From the NCBI RefSeq assembly GCF_013166655.1, contig NZ_JABKCA010000003.1, positions 1 through 64,000 of the forward strand: DNA of 64,000 nt. Reading direction: 5' to 3'. The notes beneath the pieces are model-generated. The model was not told where the DNA came from and searched no databases. It saw only the letters and a program-made list of their open reading frames with translations. The DNA is from Lentimicrobium sp. L6. Its GTDB lineage: Bacteria; Bacteroidota; Bacteroidia; Bacteroidales; UBA12170. Below are positions 17,103 through 25,408 of the stretch, piece by piece. The translations under genes were made by a program, and so were the position numbers. Positions within the stretch are counted from its first letter, which is position 1; every line of letters starts with the position of its first letter.

Positions 17103-17558
17103 TTAATCTTCCCATAGAAATTGTTCGTCATAACCTATTTCATACTCGTCAAGTAGCTCAAGATACTCTGTTTTAAAATCAACCTTTTTATGATGTTCTT
17201 TTTGGTTTAAGATATAGTTTTTGGTGTTATTAATTGCTGATGGACTTACGGAAAAAGCACCATGCCCACCTTGCCATTTGAAGTTTTTATAGTGTTCATG
17301 TTTGGTTTTTATCCATCTACTGCTGTGTATCTTTACTTCTTCAAATAGTTTTGCTAATGCCATGTTTTTCGATAAGATGCAAAGGATATGCACATGGTCT
17401 GGAACCCCATTTATGATGATTGGGATTGATATGTTGTCTTTTATTATCGAACCCATATACGCATATAGCTCTTCATCTTCTTCAGGTGTGATTTTTATGA
17501 AGTTGTTTTTTACATGGAATACCATATGAACAAAAATACAAGAGAGTGATTGCGACAT
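17103..17558 (-). CDS. IS200/RAYT-type Y1 transposase
   Basis: A 151-aa HUH single-strand transposase of the Y1_Tnp (IS200/IS605 TnpA-like) family. The HUH motif is intact: His55-Val-His57 in GVPDHVHILC. The catalytic tyrosine is Tyr115 in NTKNYILNQKEHH. The gene has no TnpB partner. REP-like palindromes cluster at its 3' side and a degenerate copy lies beyond its 5' side, which fits the REP-associated tyrosine transposases that mobilise or maintain REP sequences. The frame is undisturbed, so it may be functional. Confidence 0.85.
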   Translation of the reverse strand: MSQSLSCIFVHMVFHVKNNFIKITPEEDEELYAYMGSIIKDNISIPIIINGVPDHVHILCILSKNMALAKLFEEVKIHSSRWIKTKHEHYKNFKWQGGHGAFSVSPSAINNTKNYILNQKEHHKKVDFKTEYLELLDEYEIGYDEQFLWED

Positions 17559-17685
17559 TTTATTGTGTTTTTAGCGAGGTGATAAAGTTAAGAAGATTTT
17601 TTTAAGTCGATATTTCATGGGTTTGTGTTATGTTTTTACCTTAAACGATGTTATGTTCTTTTCAAAAGGGGCTTGCCAGATATAA

Positions 17686-17709
17686 CTGATGCTATGTAGC
17701 ATGTTGATT
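17686..17709 (+). repeat. Degenerate right-flank copy of the left repeat
   Basis: This stretch (CTGATGCTATG...) matches 16947-16970 at 18 of 24 bases in the same orientation. The preceding GGGGCT and AGATATA also recall GGGCT and AGATGTA of the left flank. The two copies bracket the Y1 transposase. The rest of the 297-bp gap before meaB shows only a candidate promoter. Confidence 0.4.
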
Positions 17710-17779
17710 GGATTAAAGCACTCGGAATTTTTATCAATTAAATTCATCAAAAAATAACACCACAAATCCTCCATAATCG

Positions 17780-17787
17780 TATCTTTG
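17780..17787 (+). promoter_or_regulatory. Candidate -7 box (TATCTTTG) for the meaB operon
   Basis: A TAnnTTTG match 68 bases upstream of the meaB ATG. No clear -33 TTG at the usual spacing. Confidence 0.45.
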
Positions 17788-17855
17788 CAGAGCCCTATTT
17801 TTGGGTGAACATTAGAGGATATTGATAACATACTCTAATACATTTAGATTAAATT

Positions 17856-18956
17856 ATGGATTCACAAGTACACAATAAATCAGCACTCCATGTGCAAGCT
17901 GGTATTGAGAAACCAGCAACAGTAAATCCTCGTTTTGCCAGAGGAAAAAGAAAGAAACTTACTGAGCAGCCTGCCTCTTGGTTTTTAGAAGGAATCAGGA
18001 AAGGTGATAGAAGTATTTTAAGCCGTGCTATTACCTTGATAGAAAGTAATTTGCCAGCGCATCGTAAATTGGCTCAGGAGATTATAGAATTATGTTTGCC
18101 TTACTCTGGGAAGTCTTTCCGAATAGGAATTACCGGAGTTCCAGGCGTTGGAAAGTCTACATTTATTGAGGCTTTCGGTATGCATGTTACACAGGATCTG
18201 GATAAAAAGTTAGCCGTTTTGGCCATCGACCCCAGTAGTCAAAGAACTAAAGGTTCTATTTTGGGTGATAAAACCAGAATGGAAAAGCTCACCAATGATA
18301 TTAATGCTTTTATTAGGCCATCCCCATCAGCAGGTTCGCTTGGAGGAGTCGCTCAAAAAACACGCGAGAGTATTATTTTATGTGAAGCCGCTGGATATGA
18401 AATTATTTTGGTGGAAACAGTGGGAGTGGGTCAAAGTGAGACAGCCGTTCATGGTATGGTCGACTTTTTTCTATTGCTGATGTTGTCAGGCGCTGGCGAT
18501 GAGTTACAAGGGATTAAAAGAGGAATCATGGAAATGGCCGATGCCATCCTCATCAATAAGGCAGATGGTGATAATAAAAATAGAGCCGAACTCGCTCGTC
18601 GTCAATACGCCAATGCCCTTCATCTTTTCCCACCTACAGAATCGGGTTGGATACCTAAAACTCAGACTTGTTCCGCATATACCGGCGATGGTATTAGCGA
18701 TGTTTGGACCATCATGGATAGCTATATTAATGAGACCAGAATAAATGGATATTTTGATCATAAGCGTAAAGAGCAAAAAAATTATATCTTGCAGGCTAGT
18801 ATTGAGAATAACTTAAAACAAAATTTCTATAATAATGAAGAAGTGAAAAAGCTCTTTAAATCTATAGAAGAACGTATTTTAAGTGATGAAATTTCTGCCT
18901 ATAAAGGAGCAGATAAATTATTGGAAACCTATTTTAAAAACATAGATTTTGGCTAA
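17856..18956 (+). CDS. meaB: Methylmalonyl-CoA mutase-associated GTPase MeaB
   Basis: A 366-aa G3E-type GTPase chaperone that protects and reloads B12-dependent methylmalonyl-CoA mutase. Features are the P-loop GVPGVGKST at about 94-102, switch motifs AIDPSSQRTKGSILGDKTRM and VETVGVGQSE, and the base-recognition NKADGDN. A basic N-terminal extension of about 40 residues precedes the domain. No mutase gene lies in this window; the related scpB is 43 kb away. The stop codon overlaps the start of the exosortase gene, so the three genes to 20003 probably form one transcript. Confidence 0.95.
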   Translation: MDSQVHNKSALHVQAGIEKPATVNPRFARGKRKKLTEQPASWFLEGIRKGDRSILSRAITLIESNLPAHRKLAQEIIELCLPYSGKSFRIGITGVPGVGKSTFIEAFGMHVTQDLDKKLAVLAIDPSSQRTKGSILGDKTRMEKLTNDINAFIRPSPSAGSLGGVAQKTRESIILCEAAGYEIILVETVGVGQSETAVHGMVDFFLLLMLSGAGDELQGIKRGIMEMADAILINKADGDNKNRAELARRQYANALHLFPPTESGWIPKTQTCSAYTGDGISDVWTIMDSYINETRINGYFDHKRKEQKNYILQASIENNLKQNFYNNEEVKKLFKSIEERILSDEISAYKGADKLLETYFKNIDFG

Positions 18957-19518
18957 AGATAAGATTGAACTAAAAAAGGAAGAGAAGAAAATAAAAGCTC
19001 AAGAGAAGGCTGAAAAGCAAAAAAGAAGCGAAGCCTTTGAGCGATTAAAACCACTATTGTATTCCTTTGCTTTGTGGGGTGCTTTAATGGGAATAGTCTA
19101 TATTCCTTTTGTTTACGATTTTATAATGAGTTTTTTAGTTGATTTTGTGGTTGATTCTACTGTAGCTTTAGGCAGCGTTTTGTTTATTCCCATTGAAACT
19201 TCCGGTAGTCCTTTAATAACAGTGGCAGGTTATACCATGAAAGTGATTTTTGAATGTACGGCCTATAATTTTTATCTCTTTGCCATAGCGTTAGTGGTTT
19301 TCGGAAAATGGTCACTTAAAGATAAGTTTCTGAATCTTATCATCTTTGTGGTCAGTATTTTCTTTTTAAATGCAGCCCGATTCATCATCATGGGCTATGT
19401 TGGAAAAGCTTGGCCTCATTTGTTTCACCAAATACATGATTATGTTTGGACCATCGTTTTTGGATTGGTGGTCTTCATTCTTTATATTTGGCGTAACGAT
19501 AGAAGTATAGAATCATGA
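18949..19518 (+). CDS. Exosortase/archaeosortase family membrane transpeptidase
   Basis: A 189-aa polytopic membrane protein with the exosortase catalytic set: Cys103 in FECTAYNFY, Arg144 in NAARFIIMGY, and His160/His163 in LFHQIHDYVW. Exosortases cut C-terminal PEP-CTERM-like anchors and pass proteins on to surface or polysaccharide attachment. A charged cytoplasmic N-terminus of about 35 residues precedes the first helix. The start is a TTG at 18949: an in-frame TAG sits at 18943, and the first downstream ATG (codon 48) would delete the first membrane helix. It overlaps meaB by 8 bases. The gene after it overlaps by 4 bases and encodes a membrane partner. I saw no protein with a PEP-CTERM-like tail in the window, so its substrate is elsewhere. 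The subfamily (for example XrtX or XrtF type) is not certain. Confidence 0.82.
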   Translation: MAKDKIELKKEEKKIKAQEKAEKQKRSEAFERLKPLLYSFALWGALMGIVYIPFVYDFIMSFLVDFVVDSTVALGSVLFIPIETSGSPLITVAGYTMKVIFECTAYNFYLFAIALVVFGKWSLKDKFLNLIIFVVSIFFLNAARFIIMGYVGKAWPHLFHQIHDYVWTIVFGLVVFILYIWRNDRSIES

Positions 19519-20003
19519 TCAAGAAGATATCCATATTAATAAGTAGTACCATAGGACTGTATGCGCTTTGGTTATTAGGGTTGGAGAAGATTTATGCTCA
19601 AATATTAAAGTTTGGTGCTTCTTTCATCTTATCCCCTTTTTCTAATGTGACTCCTGTCTTAAAGCTCGATCAGGCCCATCCTGACTTTTGCGTGGCTGTG
19701 GGGCAAGATGGATATTGTATGGAGTTAGAGTTGTTTGGTTTATCCATCATTGTGATGTTGAGTTGGTATATCATGTTGGTGGCTTTGAATACTTCCAAGA
19801 AAATGCTTGTTACAGCCCTTAAACATATTGGAATCTTCTATTTGCTTCAAATTTTAACCATGGCCACATTGGCTTTATACGATTTTGGAACTTTCTTTCA
19901 ACAAGTCAATAGTGCCATGCGTCAGAGTTTTATCATTATCGCTTTGATATTTATTATTTGGGATAATTACTTGTATGGGGTATTTAGGTTTGGAAAAGAG
20001 TAG
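19515..20003 (+). CDS. Exosortase-associated membrane protein, function unknown
   Basis: A 162-aa protein with about four predicted transmembrane helices (roughly 6-24, 72-92, 101-122 and 138-157). A periplasmic-looking loop between helices 1 and 2 carries two cysteines (Cys59, Cys68) in PDFCVAVGQDGYCME, possibly a disulfide. Its ATG overlaps the exosortase stop by 4 bases, which implies coupled translation. Bacteroidota exosortases are commonly paired with a small family-specific membrane protein, and this fits that role. I do not recognise a further domain. Confidence 0.7.
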   Translation: MIKKISILISSTIGLYALWLLGLEKIYAQILKFGASFILSPFSNVTPVLKLDQAHPDFCVAVGQDGYCMELELFGLSIIVMLSWYIMLVALNTSKKMLVTALKHIGIFYLLQILTMATLALYDFGTFFQQVNSAMRQSFIIIALIFIIWDNYLYGVFRFGKE

Positions 20004-20055
20004 GGTAACAAAGTCACCTTACTAGGCATCCCAAATGTTCTTGTAAATCCGGCAC

Positions 20056-20086
20056 TTGATTTTTTATTGATAAATGCTTATATTTG
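20056..20086 (+). promoter_or_regulatory. Promoter TTG-N20-TATATTTG
   Basis: TTG at 20056-20058 and TATATTTG at 20079-20086 are 20 bases apart, close to the Bacteroidota -33/-7 arrangement. The ATG of the next gene is at 20115. Confidence 0.6.
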
Positions 20087-20114
20087 ATGTGCTTAAAAAT
20101 TAACACCTCTCAAA

Positions 20115-20633
20115 ATGAAAACGTTTCACACAATAATCAAGCAGATCTTGCTTCTGCAGATTTTGCTATGGGCCCCAGTTTTATCTGCCCAGCTTCCCTC
20201 AGTCAATATTTATTCCTTAGAAGGCCGCATGGTTAATGCGAGTAGTCTCAATAATGATAGCATGCCCATGGTTGTGGTATTCTTTAAAACCTATGAACAA
20301 AAATGTTGTCAACAGCTGGTTTCTATTTGTGAAAAGAAAGAGCAAGCCTTTTCTGATAAAGGCATCAAAGTGATTGGAATCTGTCTAGATTGCAATGGTG
20401 ATATGGCTCGAATAAAGCCTTTTGTTTATGGTCATGATCTGCAAATAGATGTGTATGTAGATAAAAATGGTGATTTAAGGCGTGATATGGGAATTAATGC
20501 ATTTCCCTACACCATTATTTACGATCACAATAAGGAACTGATATGTAAATATGCTGGTTACTGTGCCAATAGTGATGATTTGATTGGTGATAAACTCACG
20601 GAATGCCTAAAAAAAATCCATTCAAATAAATGA
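20115..20633 (+). CDS. Exported cysteine-rich thioredoxin-fold protein
   Basis: A 172-aa protein with a signal peptide (cleavage near VLSAQ) and a TlpA/AhpC-like thioredoxin fold. VVVFFKTYEQKCCQQL stands where the redox motif is expected, and INAFPYTII carries the cis-proline. The usual WCxxC is missing: adjacent Cys64-Cys65 occupy that place, and a CxxC occurs at Cys90-Cys93 (GICLDCNG). Eight cysteines are visible in all. It may be a periplasmic thiol protein or a divergent member with a structural role. It has its own promoter and follows the exosortase pair; a functional link is not shown. Confidence 0.65.
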   Translation: MKTFHTIIKQILLLQILLWAPVLSAQLPSVNIYSLEGRMVNASSLNNDSMPMVVVFFKTYEQKCCQQLVSICEKKEQAFSDKGIKVIGICLDCNGDMARIKPFVYGHDLQIDVYVDKNGDLRRDMGINAFPYTIIYDHNKELICKYAGYCANSDDLIGDKLTECLKKIHSNK

Positions 20634-20807
20634 TTCCCAGATTATAGCTGAATTATTTGATTGATTATTGGTAAAAGTCAATTGGATTCAATAGTATTAG
20701 TCGAGTAATATGGGATTTCTATTGGATTTTAACCAAAAGGCACTACTGTGGGCTTTTTAATTTATGTGTATTTTGTAAATTGCCCACTCAAATCCAAAAT
20801 CCTTTTT

Positions 20808-21305
20808 ATGAAAAAAACAATCAAGACTTTGCTAATATTATCCATTACTACCTTATTTACTGCATGTCAGCCTAATGTGGAGATCAATACGAATACATTG
20901 GACAAAGTAGATTTGACTTTTGATTCTATTAAAGCCATAGAATATGGGGCCGATGATTATGGAATGAAAAAATATGTGATGGCATTTTTAAAAAGAGGAA
21001 CAAACCAAAGTCTTTCTAAAGATAGTTCCAATGCTTTACAGATGGCGCATATGCAAAATATAGATTTAATGGCGGAACAAGGAAGATTAGTTTTAGCTGG
21101 ACCGTTTTTTGGTGATCAAGATTTAAGAGGAATCTATATTTTTAATGTGGAAAGTATAGAGGAAGCCAAAGAACTCACCAATACCGACCCTGCCATTGAG
21201 GCTGGAGTATTACAAATGGAATTGATGGAATGGTATGGTTCTGCTGCATTAATGGGTGTTAATGATGTGCACAATTCCTTGACAAAGAAATCTTTTACTG
21301 ACTAG
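20808..21305 (+). CDS. Lipoprotein with YCII-like domain
   Basis: A 165-aa predicted lipoprotein: signal MKKTIKTLLILSITTLFTAC with the lipobox cysteine at residue 20. The rest resembles the YciI fold: MKKYVMAFLKRG, then HMQNIDLMAEQGRLVLAGPFFGDQDLRGIYIF and ESIEEAKELTNTDPAIEAG. YciI-like domains are small dimeric alpha/beta domains of mostly unknown activity. The ATG at 20808 starts the signal peptide; the frame is open to 20748 without support. A GTGGGC/GCCCAC hairpin precedes it. Confidence 0.78.
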   Translation: MKKTIKTLLILSITTLFTACQPNVEINTNTLDKVDLTFDSIKAIEYGADDYGMKKYVMAFLKRGTNQSLSKDSSNALQMAHMQNIDLMAEQGRLVLAGPFFGDQDLRGIYIFNVESIEEAKELTNTDPAIEAGVLQMELMEWYGSAALMGVNDVHNSLTKKSFTD

Positions 21306-21382
21306 TTTCAAATAGTCAATGGGTTAAACTTGGCATATTTCTATAAAAGTCCTAATTTAGCAATCAATCTAATTAGCTAATT

Positions 21383-22372
21383 ATGAAAAAAGCATTAATT
21401 GTAATTGTGGCTTTAGCTTTGTTGTTTTTTATGGGACCCAAAGTTGAACAACCAAGTGTAGATGGCAAAGTTCCTGAAGAGTTTGAGGAAGTTGATCTTG
21501 GATTATTAAATGAACAGATATCTAATTCTGAAAAAAATACTGATTTTATAAAACCTGATAATGAAAGTCGAATCATTTTTGCAGATTCTATTCCTGAAAA
21601 AACAGAATTTGTTCTTTTATATATCCATGGTTTTTCGGCTAGTCCCCATGAAGGTTATCCCTTAAATGAAGATTTTGCTCAGCGATATCATATGAATGCT
21701 TATTTCCCTCGTCTGCATGAGCATGGACTAGAAACTCCTCATAATTTATTGGATATGACACCAGATAAGCTTATTGAATCTTCAAAAGATGCACTCAAAG
21801 TAGCTCGTCAACTGGGTGATAAGGTGATATTAATGAGTACCTCAACTGGAGGGACCTTGTCTCTAATTTTGGCAGCTGATAATCCAGATATTGCGGGAGT
21901 TATTCTCTATTCACCGAATATTGAAATGGCGGAGGACATGACTAAAATGCTCACTTTCCCCTGGGGATTACAAATTGGGAAACTGGCTCAAGGTGAAATG
22001 ATTGAATATCCTGATGATCCTCCTCTTGTTAGTAAATATTGGCAGTCGACTTATAGAGTGGAAGCAGTGGCCTATCTTCAAAGTTTGGTTGAAAATACAA
22101 TGACTATTCGAACTTTTGAAAAGGTAACACAGCCCATATTTTTGGGATATTATTTTAAAGATGCAGAACATCAAGATGGTACTGTAAAAGTGAGTGCTAT
22201 GCTCGATATGTATGAGCATTTGGGGACCCCTGAAAATCAGAAAATAAAGTATGCTTTTACAGAAGTAGGAGTACATCCTTTGGCAAGTGATATAAAATCA
22301 AAAGATATTGCCTCGGTGAAGCGTGAAACTTTTAAATTTGCAGAAGAGATATTACAGATCAACCCAAATTAA
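21383..22372 (+). CDS. Alpha/beta hydrolase (esterase/carboxylesterase-like)
   Basis: A 329-aa protein with an N-terminal hydrophobic anchor or signal ([18 protein letters not shown]). The alpha/beta-hydrolase domain has [16 protein letters not shown] as the oxyanion region and [11 protein letters not shown] as the nucleophile elbow, so the first Gly of GxSxG is Ser here. The C-terminal VGVHPLASD supplies the likely histidine. It resembles small monoacylglycerol-lipase/carboxylesterase members. The substrate is unknown. It ends 11 bases before deoD and may be co-transcribed with it. Confidence 0.78.
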   Translation: MKKALIVIVALALLFFMGPKVEQPSVDGKVPEEFEEVDLGLLNEQISNSEKNTDFIKPDNESRIIFADSIPEKTEFVLLYIHGFSASPHEGYPLNEDFAQRYHMNAYFPRLHEHGLETPHNLLDMTPDKLIESSKDALKVARQLGDKVILMSTSTGGTLSLILAADNPDIAGVILYSPNIEMAEDMTKMLTFPWGLQIGKLAQGEMIEYPDDPPLVSKYWQSTYRVEAVAYLQSLVENTMTIRTFEKVTQPIFLGYYFKDAEHQDGTVKVSAMLDMYEHLGTPENQKIKYAFTEVGVHPLASDIKSKDIASVKRETFKFAEEILQINPN

Positions 22373-22383
22373 AAAATAAGAAT

Positions 22384-23088
22384 ATGAGTATACATATAAA
22401 CGCCAAACCTGGCGATATTGCTGAATCTATTTTATTACCGGGCGATCCTTTGAGGGCAAAGTTTATTGCTGAGAATTTTTTAGAGGATGCCGTTCTTTAT
22501 AATGAAGTGAGAGGAATGTTAGGTTATACAGGTTATTATAAAGGTAAACGAGTTTCTGTTCAGGGAACCGGAATGGGTTTACCTTCTATTTCCATTTATC
22601 TTAACGAGCTGATGCAGGAATATGGTGTTCAGAAGTTAATGCGTATTGGTACTTGTGGTGCCATTCACCCAGATATCAAACTTAAAGATGTGGTTTTAGG
22701 CCAAGCTTCTTCAACCGATAATGGTATGAATACCCATCGTTTTGGGGGAATGCATTTTGCACCAATAGCTGATTTTGGTTTACTCAACCAAGCTTATAAT
22801 TATGCTAAAAGTAAAGGTATAGATGTGAAAGTGGGTAATATTTTGGCTTCAGATACTTTTTATAATGACGATTATGGAGTAGATCCCTATCAAAAATGGA
22901 GAGATTTTGGAGTAATGGTGGTAGAAATGGAATCTGCTGCCCTTTATACTTTAGCAGCAAAGTATGGCAGAAAAGCCTTAACCTTGCTAACGGTGAGTGA
23001 TAGCTTGGTGACAGGAGAAAAATGTTCAGCTGAAGAACGACAATTGACTTTCACAGAAATGATGGAAATTGCATTAGAAATCGCATAA
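22384..23088 (+). CDS. deoD: Purine-nucleoside phosphorylase, DeoD type
   Basis: A 234-aa hexameric-type phosphorylase splitting purine (deoxy)nucleosides into base and (deoxy)ribose-1-phosphate. It starts [25 protein letters not shown]. Other family motifs are [31 protein letters not shown] and [13 protein letters not shown], with the catalytic Asp in [11 protein letters not shown]. It links to guaD, the AMP nucleosidase and deoC in the same window. Confidence 0.96.
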   Translation: MSIHINAKPGDIAESILLPGDPLRAKFIAENFLEDAVLYNEVRGMLGYTGYYKGKRVSVQGTGMGLPSISIYLNELMQEYGVQKLMRIGTCGAIHPDIKLKDVVLGQASSTDNGMNTHRFGGMHFAPIADFGLLNQAYNYAKSKGIDVKVGNILASDTFYNDDYGVDPYQKWRDFGVMVVEMESAALYTLAAKYGRKALTLLTVSDSLVTGEKCSAEERQLTFTEMMEIALEIA

Positions 23089-23101
23089 ATAATAAATCGC
23101 C

Positions 23102-23860
23102 ATGAATAAAACTGCATTAATTAGTGGAGCTACCGCCGGAATCGGAGAAGCTTGCGCTATAGAATTCGCTAAAAACTGTTATAACCTAATTCTTACGGGA
23201 AGAAGGATAGAAAGACTGGACGCCATCAAATCTAAGCTTGAAAAAGAGTATCATATTTCTGTATTAACTCTTAATTTTGACATTCGTGACCAAAAACAAG
23301 TGGAAAAAGCAATTGCCAGTATTCCAAATGATTTTAGAGAAATTGATGTGTTAGTAAATAATGCAGGATTAGCAGCGGGTATTAATCCAATTGATAAAGG
23401 AGTACTTTCCGATTGGGAGCAAATGATTGATACCAATATTAAAGGATTGCTCTATTTAAGTAAAGAAATTATTCCATTGTTTAAAGCCAGAGGAAAAGGC
23501 CATATCATTAACATTGGCTCCATAGCTGGAAAAATGGCTTACCCCAATGGGAATGTATATTGTGCCACCAAATCAGCAGTGAATGCTCTAACTGAAGGCA
23601 TGAGGATCGATTTGTTACCCTATGGTATAAAGGTTACTCAAGTAGCTCCAGGGGCTGTAGAAACGGAATTTAGCATGGTGAGGTTGAAAACTGATGCTGA
23701 AACCGCTAGCAAAGTTTATAGTGGCTATCAACCCTTAGCGGCAGAGGATATAGCTAATGTTGTTTATTATACTGCGAGTTTACCCCCTCATGTGAATATA
23801 AATGATGTGCTAGTGATGCCATCAGCACAAGCTAATGCCTATATGTATCACAAAAAATAA
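23102..23860 (+). CDS. SDR family NAD(P)-dependent oxidoreductase (YdfG-like)
   Basis: A 252-aa classical short-chain dehydrogenase. The cofactor motif is GATAGIGEA at residues 9-17, NNAG at about 86-89, and the catalytic Ser140, Tyr153 and Lys157 (YCATK). LTGRR after the second strand suggests NADP(H). The sequence resembles YdfG, which oxidises 3-hydroxy acids such as L-allo-threonine and 3-hydroxypropionate. It starts 13 bases after deoD, so it is probably in the same transcript. Substrate is inferred. Confidence 0.88.
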   Translation: MNKTALISGATAGIGEACAIEFAKNCYNLILTGRRIERLDAIKSKLEKEYHISVLTLNFDIRDQKQVEKAIASIPNDFREIDVLVNNAGLAAGINPIDKGVLSDWEQMIDTNIKGLLYLSKEIIPLFKARGKGHIINIGSIAGKMAYPNGNVYCATKSAVNALTEGMRIDLLPYGIKVTQVAPGAVETEFSMVRLKTDAETASKVYSGYQPLAAEDIANVVYYTASLPPHVNINDVLVMPSAQANAYMYHKK

Positions 23861-23880
23861 AATATTCAATATTATTTCCT

Positions 23881-23910
23881 TTGAAATGTCTGATAAAGTT
23901 CTTACTTTTG
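23881..23910 (+). promoter_or_regulatory. Promoter TTG-N19-TACTTTTG
   Basis: TTG at 23881-23883 and TACTTTTG at 23903-23910 are separated by exactly 19 bases, the best Bacteroidota promoter match seen in the window. It serves the response regulator starting at 23927. Confidence 0.65.
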
Positions 23911-23926
23911 AAAAGGAATCATTAAG

Positions 23927-24331
23927 ATGAGCAAAATGGAAAACCAAAGAGAAACCTATGATTGGTCAGATAAAACAGTTTTAATAGCTGAGGATGTTGA
24001 CGATAATTTTTTATTTTTAAAAACGTTTTTGCGTAAGACAAAAATTAATGTGCTTTGGGCAAAGGATGGCAAGGAGGCTATTGAGTTTTGTCAGAAGGAT
24101 GATAATATAGATATAGTACTGATGGATATTCGAATGCCATTTATTGATGGCTATGAAGCCACTCGGAAAATTAAAGAATTCAAACCCGACCTGCCAATTA
24201 TAGCACAAACGGCTTATGCTTTAAATTCAGACTACCAGAAGGTTTTTGATGCGGGTTGCGATGAATATATCACAAAACCCATTTTAGGAAAGATTTTGTT
24301 TCAGAAGATGGAGAAGTTTATTAAAAAATAG
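23927..24331 (+). CDS. Single-domain response regulator (CheY-like receiver)
   Basis: A 134-aa stand-alone receiver domain with no output domain. The acidic pocket is in LIAEDVDDN, the phosphoacceptor is Asp67 in VLMDIRMPF, and the switch residues are Thr95 (AQTAYA) and Lys117 (ITKPI). The IAQTAYA and GCDEYITKPI forms are typical of receivers attached to hybrid histidine kinases, so it probably relays phosphate from such a kinase elsewhere. The ATG at 23936 is an alternative start. Confidence 0.93.
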   Translation: MSKMENQRETYDWSDKTVLIAEDVDDNFLFLKTFLRKTKINVLWAKDGKEAIEFCQKDDNIDIVLMDIRMPFIDGYEATRKIKEFKPDLPIIAQTAYALNSDYQKVFDAGCDEYITKPILGKILFQKMEKFIKK

Positions 24332-24347
24332 AGGATAGATATAAAGT

Positions 24348-24377
24348 AAAAAAAACGCTTCTTGAAGCGTTTTTTTT
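24348..24377. terminator. Bidirectional terminator between response regulator and holA
   Basis: Eight A residues, CGCTTC, a TT loop, GAAGCG and eight T residues. The hairpin is symmetrical and serves both convergent genes. Confidence 0.92.
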
Positions 24378-24389
24378 ATGTCTTAAATT

Positions 24390-25403
24390 TTAATGTAAAA
24401 TCTTAAATATCAACTCACGCAATATTTCACCACTGCTTAGATTTCCAGTGGCTCCCACACCCTTTGCCTTTAAATCGGCATCTTTTAAATAACCAATGAT
24501 GGCAAAAAGTTTCATGGGTTGGTAGTTCCTAGCACATTGCTGATAGCGAAAAACTAATCCTGGGTGAATACCTAACCTTGAAGCGACACCTTTTGAGTCA
24601 CTTTTGTTGGGAAGTTGGAATAAAACAAGCGACTTATAAAAGAAACTATGAAGTACAGGAATAACTCCATGAATGGAATGGTTTTTCTCATCACCTATGA
24701 AATACTGTACTATTTTATTACATTGGAGAATATCCTTTTCTGCAATAGCATTCTGCAATGCAAATACATTATACTCTTTACTGATTCCGGTGTTTTCTTC
24801 AATCACATCAGGAGTAATCAAATCACCTTTTTTAAGGCTTATGGTCAGTTTTTTGAGTTCATTGGTTATTTTGCTCAAATCATTACCAAGGTATTCTGCC
24901 AGTAAAGCACTTTCAGCCGGTTTAATTTTAAATGAATTTTTTTCAATATAACTTTGAATCCAGCTTGGGATTTTGTTCTCCCAAAGCTTTTTGGAATGGT
25001 AAGTGACTCCTTGTTTCTTAATGGCTTTGTACACTGTGGTTCTCTTGTCGAAATCCTTATGTTTATATGCTAAAACTAAAATTGTTGAGTCTGAAGGGTT
25101 TTTAAAGTAAGCTTCCAGCTCGTTTAATCCTTTTAAGTTTTGAGCTTCTTTCACTATCACTACTTGATGATTCGCTGACATGGGATAGCTTCTTACCAAA
25201 TTAATCAAAGAGCTCACATTGGTATCTAGTCCATAAACCACTGTTTGATTGAACTCCCGCTCCATGGCATCCAACACATTCTCTTCAATAAAGCTCGTGA
25301 TGGAATCTATAAAAAAGGCCTCCTCTCCTGATAATAAATACACAGGATAGTAAATCTTGTTTTGTAGATCTCTGAGGATGTCGTCGTATTGGAGTTCTGG
25401 CAT
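24390..25403 (-). CDS. holA: DNA polymerase III subunit delta
   Basis: A 337-aa clamp-loader subunit that opens the beta sliding clamp. It begins YDDILRDLQNKIYYPVYLLSGEEAFFID, the usual HolA start. ILVLAYKHKDFDKRTTVYK and AEYLGNDLSKITNELKKL follow in the normal positions. Length is typical. The upstream AMP nucleosidase gene ends 5 bases before it, so the two are co-transcribed. Confidence 0.93.
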   Translation of the reverse strand: MPELQYDDILRDLQNKIYYPVYLLSGEEAFFIDSITSFIEENVLDAMEREFNQTVVYGLDTNVSSLINLVRSYPMSANHQVVIVKEAQNLKGLNELEAYFKNPSDSTILVLAYKHKDFDKRTTVYKAIKKQGVTYHSKKLWENKIPSWIQSYIEKNSFKIKPAESALLAEYLGNDLSKITNELKKLTISLKKGDLITPDVIEENTGISKEYNVFALQNAIAEKDILQCNKIVQYFIGDEKNHSIHGVIPVLHSFFYKSLVLFQLPNKSDSKGVASRLGIHPGLVFRYQQCARNYQPMKLFAIIGYLKDADLKAKGVGATGNLSSGEILRELIFKILH

Positions 25404-25408
25404 ATCTT

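Noticed and set aside
17103-17558. Considered a full IS605 element with TnpB
   Set aside because: No TnpB-like gene is adjacent and no classical left and right ends were seen; only the Y1 gene and REP-like repeats.
17628-17831. Minus-strand frame of 67 codons before meaB
   Set aside because: It runs across the candidate promoter and degenerate repeat; no domain; likely chance.
20748-20787. GTGGGC/GCCCAC hairpin upstream of the YCII lipoprotein, considered as a riboswitch
   Set aside because: Only two short helices with a large loop; it matches no known riboswitch class and may be chance.
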